Source of the DNA: Candidatus Omnitrophota bacterium
Lineage (GTDB): Bacteria; Omnitrophota; Koll11; Pluralincolimonadales; Pluralincolimonadaceae
Length of the DNA stretch: 5,416 bases
NCBI GenBank assembly: GCA_022709465.1
Contig: JAKLIT010000094.1
Span: 1 to 5,416, forward strand
Direction of reading: 5' to 3'
Below, one piece after another: positions 1 to 5,416 of the stretch. Position 1 is the stretch's first letter, and each line of letters begins with the position of its first letter. The translations under genes were made by a program, and so were the position numbers. The notes under the pieces are model-generated. The model ran no database searches. It was not told the DNA's origin and saw only the letters and a program-made list of their open reading frames with translations.

Positions 1-1031
1 GTGAATTTCTTGACTATAGGCGTAATCGTGCGCTCTTCTTCCTTGTCAGCCGAGATTCCCTTGACGGGGATCACCTGCTCGCCGTCCGGAAGCGCGAACC
101 GCAGGCTGAACGTGCCGTCGCGGTTAAGCTTTATCGGCCTGTCCTGGACAGTCACCGTAGCGTCGGGTTCGGTTGCGCCGTAAACTATCAGCTCGGTATT
201 GACCACCATCCAGAAACCGCGGCCTTTGTAGTTCGGCGGGCGCACGAAAGAGCTGAGCCCTCCCGACGAGAGCTCCTTCTGCAGGCGTTCCTTCATTATC
301 TTCTTGATCTTCGCCTTGCCCGAAGCGCCGGCGAATCCTCCCCAAAGCCCGTAGAGCTTCAGGAACTCCTCTTCTATCGACATCCATTCCTCGTCAATGA
401 CGTCGGAGGCGCTGTCGCGCGGGGTCATGACTATGTTCGAGCGCGCAATAACTATGAACTTACCGCTCGGGGTTATCACGCCGAAGTCGACGCACCATGA
501 CCTGTCCGCCGCGCCGACGTTAATATACCAGCTCGAGGCACCGGGGTGCAGGTCTATGTCGAAATACCTGTTGGCGTTGAAACCGTTGAAATCCTTGCCG
601 GTAACGTCATAGACGCGCAGGACCTTGCGCATCTCGTTCCACGATGCGCCCGCTTCGCGCTCGACCTGCATGCGCCTCTCGTCCGTGACTTCCCAGTAAG
701 CGAATATCCAGTAGGGGTCGCGCGCCATGATGACGATGCGCGTATCGCCGTAACGCTCGGGTAATTCTTCGTGTTCCCACTGCCTCGGAGGAAGATAAGG
801 GGTCGGACGGGGATAATATTTCGTCTCCTCGGTCTTGTTGCGCGGGGATTCTATCGCCTGCGCCGGCTTCTGCGTGGCGGCCTTCCTTATCCTGCCGGCG
901 GCCTTTTTCAGGGCCTTCATCAGGGCCTTCTTCTGGTCCGCCGCTTTCTTGACGGGCCTTTTGGCCGGCTTCGCCTTCTTGACAACAGGAAGTTTCCTCG
1001 CCTTTTTTACGGCCTTACTGCTCTTCTTCAT
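1..1031 (-). CDS. DUF4912 domain protein with Lys/Ala-rich N-terminal tail (3' end beyond window)
   Basis: An open frame of 343 codons runs from ATG 1031 to the left edge without a stop, so the C-terminus is missing. The start is fixed by AAGGAGG five bases upstream. Residues 1-52 are very basic, with many KKA/KAxKK units and almost no acidic residues, resembling histone-H1-type tails. Residues 53-90 are a Pro-rich linker. The DUF4912 domain spans about 95-205 and carries the hallmark ARDPYWIFAYWEV at 103-115, followed by a beta-rich segment (RVYDVTG, SSWYINVG). Residues 207-270 are charged and partly helical (EEEFLKLYGLW). Residues 278-340 look like a second small beta domain (ELIVYGATEPDATVTV, DGTFSLRFALPDG). 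DUF4912 has no settled biochemical role. From memory, such genes often lie near GH57/DUF1957 alpha-glucan enzymes, so a carbohydrate-related role is possible but inferred. No signal peptide is present, so it is probably cytoplasmic. Family call is confident; function is not. Confidence 0.9.
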   Translation of the reverse strand, partial: MKKSSKAVKKARKLPVVKKAKPAKRPVKKAADQKKALMKALKKAAGRIRKAATQKPAQAIESPRNKTEETKYYPRPTPYLPPRQWEHEELPERYGDTRIVIMARDPYWIFAYWEVTDERRMQVEREAGASWNEMRKVLRVYDVTGKDFNGFNANRYFDIDLHPGASSWYINVGAADRSWCVDFGVITPSGKFIVIARSNIVMTPRDSASDVIDEEWMSIEEEFLKLYGLWGGFAGASGKAKIKKIMKERLQKELSSGGLSSFVRPPNYKGRGFWMVVNTELIVYGATEPDATVTVQDRPIKLNRDGTFSLRFALPDGEQVIPVKGISADKEEERTITPIVKKF

Positions 1032-1036
1032 CTCTT

Positions 1037-1043
1037 CCTCCTT
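1037..1043 (-). promoter_or_regulatory. Ribosome binding site of the DUF4912 gene
   Basis: AAGGAGG on the minus strand lies five bases before ATG 1031. It follows directly on the T-tract of the terminator-like hairpin, reading TTTTAAGGAGG, so transcripts ending in the T-tract would lack this site. Confidence 0.85.
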
Positions 1044-1084
1044 AAAAGAAGCAAACGCCGTCCGCCGGAGGGCAGACGACGTTT
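1044..1084 (-). terminator. Rho-independent terminator after the OmpA-type lipoprotein gene
   Basis: On the minus strand, bases 1084-1071 and 1066-1053 pair over 14 positions around a CTCC loop. Two of the pairs are G-U wobbles in RNA (positions 1074/1063 and 1079/1058). The stem is followed by GCTTCTTTT. The two pairs would be C-A mismatches on the plus strand, and the plus-strand 3' flank is not T-rich, so it is oriented for minus-strand transcription. It sits about 30 bases after the stop at 1111 and ends the envelope gene unit. The tail is not a pure T run, so termination may be partial. Confidence 0.75.
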
Positions 1085-1110
1085 CTCATGCTATACCTGA
1101 AAAGAACGGA

Positions 1111-1782
1111 TTATTTGATATATTCCGAATCCTTTTCGTGCTCTTTAAGAAATTCCGTCTCCGCCTTCGACATCTTAGGAAGTATTATTATCTCTACCCT
1201 TCTGTTCTTCTGCCTGCCTTCCTTAGTGTCGTTCGAGGCAACCGGGCGGTATTCGCCGTAACCTGTCGCCTGCAGCCTGTTGGGGGTGGTGCCCTTCTCT
1301 TCGAGGTAATGCAGGACGGACGTCGCCCTTGCGGTCGAGAGTTCCCAGTTCGATTTCCAGCCCGATTTCTTTATCGGCTCGTTGTCGGTGTGGCCCTCGA
1401 TCGCGATGTTCCTGTCGGCGACCTGGCTGTTAATGACATTCGCGACCTTATCGAGCACGCCGTCCGCCGACGAGCGGATCTTCGCGAGGCCCGAATCGAA
1501 GAGCACTTCGGCCACGAACGTGACCACGAGGCCGCGCTCGTCCATTCCTACCGATACGCCCTTCTCGCCCTTCAATCTCCTCTCGAGTTCCGCCTTGGCC
1601 GCCTGGAGCTCGCTGTTCTCCTGCTCCCTGAGCAGCTGCAGGCGCTCTATCTCCGCCTTAAGGTCCTCGATCTTCTTTATGTCGTTAGGGCTCCTCTTAT
1701 AAAAGCCGACCGCGCATCCCGATAACACGAAAGCCGTCATAACGACCAACGCCACTAAACCTAACCTGGATATCCTGAACAT
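1111..1782 (-). CDS. OmpA/MotB-like peptidoglycan-binding lipoprotein
   Basis: This 223-residue protein is a predicted outer-membrane lipoprotein. A hydrophobic signal (residues 7-20) ends in the lipobox LSGC with the lipidated Cys at 23. Ala follows at +2, with no Asp retention signal, so outer-membrane sorting is expected by the E. coli rule. Residues 33-74 form a charged heptad-like coiled coil. The OmpA C-terminal domain covers about 83-202, with FDSG near 95, GHTDNEP at 130-136, NWELSTARA at 145-153, and GYGEYRP followed by the basic QKNRRVEI at 191-198. The Asp of HTD and the Arg residues of the family bind the diaminopimelate of peptidoglycan. The DNEPI...SNWELSTARA wording is closer to MotB than to classical Pal/OmpA, but there is no MotB inner-membrane anchor or plug, and no motA nearby. 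A charged 20-residue tail follows the domain. The start overlaps the upstream stop as TAATG, with AAAGGGGG six bases before it. The likely role is tethering outer membrane to cell wall. Confidence 0.92.
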   Translation of the reverse strand: MFRISRLGLVALVVMTAFVLSGCAVGFYKRSPNDIKKIEDLKAEIERLQLLREQENSELQAAKAELERRLKGEKGVSVGMDERGLVVTFVAEVLFDSGLAKIRSSADGVLDKVANVINSQVADRNIAIEGHTDNEPIKKSGWKSNWELSTARATSVLHYLEEKGTTPNRLQATGYGEYRPVASNDTKEGRQKNRRVEIIILPKMSKAETEFLKEHEKDSEYIK

Positions 1783-2240
1783 TAATTGCCCCCTTTCTCG
1801 GTAGTATTAAGCGAAAGGTATGTGCTGAGTTTCGACCACGTCTTCGGCCCGACTTTGCCGTCGGCCTTAAGCCCGTTAGCGGCCTGGAAATCTTTTATGG
1901 CTTTTTTGGATTTCTGCCCGAGTTTCCCGTCTATCGTCCCCGGGTCGTAACCGGCGTTCTTAAGCGCGGTCTGTATCTGCCTGTTCTTCGTCCCCTCGTC
2001 CGGCGCAAGCTGGACCGCTATCTCCTGCGGCTTCTTCTCTTTCATCTCTTCCGTAATAGGCGGGTTCGGCTCGAGCTGCTCCGGCTTGATCAACTCAACT
2101 TCCGGCTGTGTGGTCCCGAGGGAAGCGGGCTGCGTTTCGGAGACCGGCTTCGCAACCTTCCTGCCCATTGCCATAACTACGCTGGACAATAAAAAAATCG
2201 TTATTAACGCCACGATAACCACTACCGACCTTCTCGACAT
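1782..2240 (-). CDS. Membrane-anchored or secreted protein with one PG_binding_1 domain
   Basis: A 152-residue protein. Residues 5-25 are a strongly hydrophobic segment after MSRR. It is either an uncleaved inner-membrane anchor or a signal peptide cut after VMA (about residue 24); there is no lipobox. Residues 28-82 are a Pro/Glu/Lys-rich linker that could span part of the periplasm. Residues 85-140 match the PG_binding_1 fold (PF01471): IQTALKNAGYDPG, TIDGKLG, SKKAIKDFQAANGLKADG, KVGPKTWSKL. The family binds peptidoglycan and is usually attached to a hydrolase or transpeptidase, but no catalytic domain is present here, so it is a binding-only protein. ATG 2240 is preceded by AAAGGAG seven bases upstream, overlapping the stop of the previous gene (TAAAGGAG). 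It lies between a secreted protein and a peptidoglycan-binding lipoprotein and is translationally coupled to the latter, so all three likely act in the same compartment. Confidence 0.88.
   Translation of the reverse strand: MSRRSVVVIVALITIFLLSSVVMAMGRKVAKPVSETQPASLGTTQPEVELIKPEQLEPNPPITEEMKEKKPQEIAVQLAPDEGTKNRQIQTALKNAGYDPGTIDGKLGQKSKKAIKDFQAANGLKADGKVGPKTWSKLSTYLSLNTTEKGGN
1789..1796 (-). promoter_or_regulatory. Ribosome binding site of the OmpA-type lipoprotein gene, inside the upstream coding region
   Basis: AAAGGGGG lies six bases before ATG 1782 and encodes the Lys-Gly-Gly near the C-terminus of the PG_binding_1 protein. With the TAATG stop/start overlap this points to coupled translation of the two peptidoglycan-binding proteins. 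Confidence 0.7.
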
Positions 2241-2252
2241 CTCCGCTCTCCT

Positions 2253-2873
2253 TTATTTTTTAGACGGGGCGAACTGTAAAAGGTCCCAGTTCGCTTTTCC
2301 GCCGTAGGCTACAAACGATATCCCCGTGATCTTAGCGCCGTTTAAACCGAGGTCGTTGGGGTATATCTCCCACTTCGACCACTTTCCCGGCTCGGGAAGC
2401 GTGCCGTCGTATATGACGGCCTCGTCATCATTGAAGACGAAGACCTCTTCTTCCCCTTCCCTGTAGACGCCTATTTCGCCTTCCCTGCCTTCCAGCTCGA
2501 AACTTACCCTTAACTGCATCCCCTCCGGGGGATCCCCCGCGTCGGGATACACGTATATCTCTATATTATGGTTCTCGGGCACATCGACAGGAGCCATCCT
2601 GTAGGAATGTTCCGCTACGCCTTCCGCCGCGGGCTCCGTATGCGACTTAGCCCCGCTGTATTTCAACGAATCATCCCAGTCCCACTTCCCCTGCGTGATC
2701 GCATTCTCGGGAAGCGCGTCGTCAAGCAGCACTATTGTATTGGCCGTACCCGTCTCGACCGGTTCAACTACCGTAGCCGGCTCGACGGCAATAGCCGTCT
2801 CTTCGGGGTTTTCCGCGTACGAGATCGAGACAATAACGAGGGCTAATACCGCGAAAAAGAAAGGCCGCCTCAC
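2253..2873 (-). CDS. Secreted acidic protein of unknown family, predicted beta-sandwich
   Basis: With the GTG start at 2873 this is a 206-residue exported protein. It has an RR n-region, a hydrophobic core at 5-17, and a signal peptidase I site after SYA at 20. GTG is chosen because AAAGGAG lies eight bases upstream and a clean signal peptide results. The longer in-frame TTG start at 2924 has no Shine-Dalgarno, adds 17 non-signal residues, and coincides with the -35 box of a promoter. Residues 21-50 are an Ala/Val/Glu/Pro linker. Residues 60-201 look like one all-beta domain: GKWDWDDSLKYSGAKSH near 62, EIYVYPDAGDPPEGMQLRVSF at about 105, GKWSKWEI near 163, LNGAKITGISFVAYGGKANWD near 177. The order 'W.W..S..YSG..SH', 'YV.PD..DPP', 'G.W....I...L.G..I.GI.F...GG.A.WD' recalls galactose-binding-like jellyrolls in planctomycete proteins. 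This is pattern memory, not a search, and ligand and role are unknown. It is the first gene of the three-gene envelope unit. Confidence 0.85.
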   Translation of the reverse strand: MRRPFFFAVLALVIVSISYAENPEETAIAVEPATVVEPVETGTANTIVLLDDALPENAITQGKWDWDDSLKYSGAKSHTEPAAEGVAEHSYRMAPVDVPENHNIEIYVYPDAGDPPEGMQLRVSFELEGREGEIGVYREGEEEVFVFNDDEAVIYDGTLPEPGKWSKWEIYPNDLGLNGAKITGISFVAYGGKANWDLLQFAPSKK

Positions 2874-2881
2874 AGGCGCAA

Positions 2882-2888
2882 CTCCTTT
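2882..2888 (-). promoter_or_regulatory. Ribosome binding site that decides the GTG start of the secreted protein
   Basis: AAAGGAG on the minus strand is eight bases from GTG 2873. No comparable site precedes the upstream in-frame TTG at 2924. The predicted transcription start, about 7 bases past the -10 box, falls at or just before this site, giving a very short leader. Confidence 0.75.
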
Positions 2889-2895
2889 GGTTTTT

Positions 2896-2924
2896 ATCTT
2901 ATCAAATAAGCCCGTATATGTCAA
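2896..2924 (-). promoter_or_regulatory. Sigma70-type promoter for the three-gene envelope unit
   Basis: The -35 hexamer is a perfect TTGACA (2924-2919). The spacer is exactly 17 bases, and the -10 is TAAGAT (2901-2896), matching 4 of 6 consensus positions. TGA directly precedes the -10, giving the extended TGn motif. The -35 box begins on the base after the TGA stop of the DUF47 gene. A ribosome binding site and GTG start follow within 25 bases. The geometry is persuasive but no transcription data are available here. Confidence 0.65.
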
Positions 2925-3545
2925 TCAAGAGTATTTTAACGCAATACCCTCTATCGTGACCGCGATATCCTCGCATTTATCGGTGGCCGTCTCGAGGTAA
3001 TCGTAGATGTCCCTCCACTTGATGACCTCCAGCGGGTCCGTCTTCCTGTCGAAAAGGCCCGCGACCGCCTCCCTGAGTATCCTGTCGCCCTCGTTCTCGA
3101 GGCGGTTTATCTCTATGCAGTGGCCGATGATCTGGGAGTGCTTGATCTCCTTGATCTTCGGCATGACATAATTGATCTCTTCGGCCTGCTTCAGAATGAC
3201 CTCGGCTATCTCCTTCATCTCCGGGGTCGGCTTGGTCACTTTATACAGGACCATGCGCTCCGTGGCGGCCTCGATGAAGTCCATGACGTCATCGAGGGCC
3301 GCTGTGAGCTCATGTATGTCTTCCCTGTCCAGCGGGGTCACGAACGTCTTGTTCAACTTCTCCATGATATCATGGGTGATCTGGTCGCTGTCATGCTCAA
3401 GCCTTTCGAGCTTGGCCGCGTTTTCCGAAAGCGTATCGAAGTTGTTCGCTATTTCGACCAGCACCTTTGCGCCCCTGAGGAGGTTCTCCGCGCTCCTGAC
3501 GAACATCTCGAAGAACTTCACCTCTTGGGGGATCAGTTTGAACAT
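2925..3545 (-). CDS. DUF47 family PhoU-like protein, putative phosphate transport regulator
   Basis: A 206-residue, all-helical cytoplasmic protein of normal DUF47 length (PF01865). PhoU-type ExxxD metal-binding motifs occur twice, about 100 residues apart: E50-HDS-D54 and E150-NEG-D154. This is the internal duplication expected of the PhoU fold. Family-typical stretches are FVTPLDREDIHEL at 68-80 and EVIKWRDIYDYLE at 173-185. No signal peptide or membrane segment is seen. DUF47 genes usually neighbour a PiT-type phosphate permease and are thought to modulate it. Here the upstream neighbour is hppA, 16 bases away, and no permease is in view on the downstream side. ATG 3545 has GGAGG five bases upstream, and the two genes are probably one transcript. 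The family call is strong; regulation of phosphate import, or a response to pyrophosphate turnover, is inference. Confidence 0.93.
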   Translation of the reverse strand: MFKLIPQEVKFFEMFVRSAENLLRGAKVLVEIANNFDTLSENAAKLERLEHDSDQITHDIMEKLNKTFVTPLDREDIHELTAALDDVMDFIEAATERMVLYKVTKPTPEMKEIAEVILKQAEEINYVMPKIKEIKHSQIIGHCIEINRLENEGDRILREAVAGLFDRKTDPLEVIKWRDIYDYLETATDKCEDIAVTIEGIALKYS

Positions 3546-3561
3546 TGGTTCCTCCGCTGTT

Positions 3562-5416
3562 TTATTTGACCGCCTCGTCGCCGAGCATCATCTCTTTCGT
3601 CTCGCGGCGGGACCTGAACACTACCCAAAGTATGACAGCCATGCCGGCTATTCCCACGAATATGACGCCGGGATGCATTACCTCGTTCTTTATCATTATT
3701 CCGACGATAAGGAGTGCGACCATGTTCATGACCTTGATCAGCGGGTTAAGCGCCGGGCCCGCGGTATCCTTCAGCGGGTCGCCGACGGTGTCTCCGGTGA
3801 CCGAGGCCTTGTGGGCTTCCGAACCTTTACCGCCATAAAGCCCGTCCTCTATCGTCTTCTTCGCGTTATCCCATGCTCCGCCCGCGTTCGACATGAACAC
3901 GGCAAGCAGTTGGCCGGATAAAATCATTCCGGCCAGGAAACCGCCGAGCGCTTCCTTGTGCAGCAGGAGCCCGACTAGGATAGGCGTCAATATAGCGAGA
4001 AGGCCCGGGCCGACAAGCTCGCTCTGCGCGGCCGCGGTGCAGATGCCTACGACGCGCCCGTAATCCGGCGTCTTCTTGCCTTCCCATATCTCCTTATCCT
4101 TGAACTGGTTCCTTACCTCCCTGACGATCAGGAACGCGGCACGGGCGACTGCCCTTATCGTCATAGAGCTGAACAGGAACGGTATCGCGCCGCCTATCAG
4201 CAGGCCGATGAAGACGTTCGGCTCCGATATCGAGAGCGAGGCCGCTATCTGCTCGTATGTCTTTCCGGTGGCCTTCGCGATATCGGTGATGTATGCGTTG
4301 AAGAGCGATACGGCGGCGACAACGGCCGAACCGATCGCGATGCCCTTCGTGATCGCCTTCGTCGTGTTGCCGACGGCGTCGAGGTCGGCAAGTGTCTGGC
4401 GCGCGCCCTTATCGAGGTGCGCCATCTCGCCGATGCCGTTCGCGTTATCCGCGACGGGGCCGAAGACGTCCATCGATATGTTGTTTCCGGTCAGCGTGAG
4501 CATGCCGATACCGCACATGGCCACACCGTAGGCGATGAACGTCGGGTTCGTGCCCGCGTAGATCATTACCGAGGCGCCTATAGCCGCCGCGATTATGAGT
4601 ATAGCCCATACGGTCGACTCGTACCCGACCGCGAGGCCCGTGATTATCGTAGTAGCGTGGCCTGTCTGCGTGGCCCTCGCTATCGATTTTACCGGCGCCG
4701 CTTCGGGTTTCGTGAAGTATTCGGTCACGCGGTTGATCGTTATCGCGAGGATGATGCCGACCAGCGTCGTCCATACCGGCCTCATATCGAGGCCCGCGAC
4801 GCCGAAGCTTATCCAGTTAGGGAGCTGCTCCGAGCCGGGGAACCTAAGGTAATAAAACCCTATCACGCAGAAACCGATTATCGACACGGTTGCCGACGAC
4901 CAGAAACCGACGTTGATCGCGTGCATCGCGTTGCGCACCTTATCGCTCGTACGGACAAGGTACGTGCCGAATATCGAGCTCAGGACGCCTATCGCGCGCA
5001 CCAGAAGCGGGAATATGACGCCCTTATGGCCGAACGACGCCCATCCGAGGATCATGGCCGAGACGATCGTGACCTCGTATGATTCGAAGATGTCCGCGGC
5101 CATACCGGCGCAGTCGCCTACGTTGTCGCCGACATTATCGGCGATCGTGGCGGCGTTCCTGGGATCGTCCTCCGGTATGTTCTTCTCGATCTTGCCCACG
5201 AGGTCCGCGCCGACGTCGGCTGCCTTCGTGTAGATGCCGCCGCCTACCCTCATGAAGAGCGCGAGCAGCGTGCCTCCGAAACCGAAACCGAGCAGGACTT
5301 CATACGCCTGCTCGCCGTATATCATGAATATGACCGTGCCACCGAGCAATCCGAGACCGTCCGTAAGCATGCCCGTGATCGTGCCGGTGCGGTATGCTAT
5401 CTTCAATGCCTGGCCG
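3562..5416 (-). CDS. hppA: Membrane-bound proton-translocating pyrophosphatase, K+-independent type (5' end beyond window)
   Basis: The C-terminal 617 residues of an integral membrane pyrophosphatase, which hydrolyses cytoplasmic PPi to 2 Pi and pumps ions outward. Family members have roughly 650-800 residues and about 16 membrane helices, so the first helices lie beyond the right edge. The frame is open to that edge, and the codon at 5406 is TTG inside the gene, not a start. Counting from the first full codon (5415), the substrate and Mg2+ motifs are intact: DVGADLVGKIE at 67-77, DNVGDNVGD at 93-101, MDVFGPVADNANGI near 315, DNAKK near 516, GGKGS at 528-532 and GDTVGDPLKDTAGP at 541-554. GNTTKAITKG at 349-358 has Lys and Thr where K+-dependent enzymes have Ala and Gly, which indicates a K+-independent enzyme. 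Since known Na+ pumps of the family need K+, H+ transport is expected. The gene ends 16 bases before the DUF47 gene with no terminator between them. Confidence 0.97.
   Translation of the reverse strand, partial: GQALKIAYRTGTITGMLTDGLGLLGGTVIFMIYGEQAYEVLLGFGFGGTLLALFMRVGGGIYTKAADVGADLVGKIEKNIPEDDPRNAATIADNVGDNVGDCAGMAADIFESYEVTIVSAMILGWASFGHKGVIFPLLVRAIGVLSSIFGTYLVRTSDKVRNAMHAINVGFWSSATVSIIGFCVIGFYYLRFPGSEQLPNWISFGVAGLDMRPVWTTLVGIILAITINRVTEYFTKPEAAPVKSIARATQTGHATTIITGLAVGYESTVWAILIIAAAIGASVMIYAGTNPTFIAYGVAMCGIGMLTLTGNNISMDVFGPVADNANGIGEMAHLDKGARQTLADLDAVGNTTKAITKGIAIGSAVVAAVSLFNAYITDIAKATGKTYEQIAASLSISEPNVFIGLLIGGAIPFLFSSMTIRAVARAAFLIVREVRNQFKDKEIWEGKKTPDYGRVVGICTAAAQSELVGPGLLAILTPILVGLLLHKEALGGFLAGMILSGQLLAVFMSNAGGAWDNAKKTIEDGLYGGKGSEAHKASVTGDTVGDPLKDTAGPALNPLIKVMNMVALLIVGIMIKNEVMHPGVIFVGIAGMAVILWVVFRSRRETKEMMLGDEAVK

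Noticed and set aside
909..932. Tandem 12-base near-repeat
   Set aside because: It encodes the KAL-type repetition of the basic tail and is best explained as coding low complexity, not as a separate repeat element.
1085..1110. Possible promoter (TATAGC-like -10) between the OmpA lipoprotein and the terminator hairpin
   Set aside because: No acceptable -35 lies at 16-18 bases; the best hexamer matches very few positions.
835..1725. Plus-strand open frame of 296 codons across the OmpA lipoprotein and the start of the DUF4912 gene
   Set aside because: It is antisense to two well-supported genes and crosses a terminator hairpin. The translation is low-complexity Leu/Phe/Ala then Arg-rich with no domain, and it reflects reverse-complemented Lys/Ala codons.
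2874..2924. TTG-initiated 17-residue extension of the secreted protein
   Set aside because: There is no Shine-Dalgarno upstream, it adds a non-hydrophobic stretch before a good signal peptide, and the TTG is part of TTGACA of a promoter.
3172..3921. Plus-strand open frame of 249 codons across DUF47 and the end of hppA
   Set aside because: It is antisense to two genes whose protein motifs are intact, and its own translation shows no coherent fold.
4417..5082. Plus-strand open frame of 221 codons inside hppA
   Set aside because: It is antisense to highly conserved pyrophosphatase motifs, its product is Arg/Asp/His-rich without structure, and it has no convincing ribosome binding site.
5404..5406. 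Apparent start of the pyrophosphatase at 5406
   Set aside because: The codon is TTG within a frame open to the window edge, and the protein lacks its N-terminal helices, so the true start is outside.

Overview
This window is a bacterial chromosomal segment in which every supported gene lies on the minus strand. It therefore reads from high to low coordinates. Order: a membrane-bound proton-pumping pyrophosphatase (hppA, start beyond the right edge), a DUF47/PhoU-like protein, a small secreted protein of unknown family, a peptidoglycan-binding-domain protein, an OmpA/MotB-like lipoprotein, and a DUF4912 protein whose end runs off the left edge. There is no sign of rRNA, tRNA, CRISPR, insertion sequences or phage genes, and no gene-free stretch over 300 bases.

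The organism has a Gram-negative-type (diderm) envelope, since it encodes an outer-membrane-type lipoprotein with an OmpA domain. Base composition is moderately GC-rich, AGG and ATA codons are used freely, and Shine-Dalgarno sites are strong (AAGGAGG, AAAGGAG). Together with the DUF4912 protein and the K+-independent pyrophosphatase this is compatible with an uncultured lineage such as Omnitrophota. That assignment is inference from style and gene content, not a demonstrated placement.

Transcription can be partly read from the sequence. hppA and the DUF47 gene are 16 bases apart and probably co-transcribed. Directly at the DUF47 stop codon sits a sigma70-type promoter (TTGACA, 17-base spacer, extended TGA-TAAGAT). 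It would drive a compact unit of three exported proteins. The unit ends at a 14-bp hairpin with a T-rich tail about 30 bases after the OmpA stop. This promoter means the secreted protein should start at GTG 2873 and not at the in-frame TTG 2924, which is the -35 box itself.

Functionally the window joins an energy/phosphate pair with an envelope module. The pyrophosphatase uses PPi hydrolysis to pump ions, and the DUF47 protein belongs to a family tied to phosphate transport. The envelope module has two peptidoglycan-binding proteins and one predicted beta-sandwich secreted protein. The last gene, DUF4912 with a histone-H1-like Lys/Ala tail, begins just after the terminator, whose T-tract touches its ribosome binding site. 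Most of this is ordinary housekeeping and envelope biology. The points worth a second look are the promoter/start-codon conflict, the terminator fused to the next ribosome binding site, the three-gene envelope unit, and the basic tail on the DUF4912 protein.
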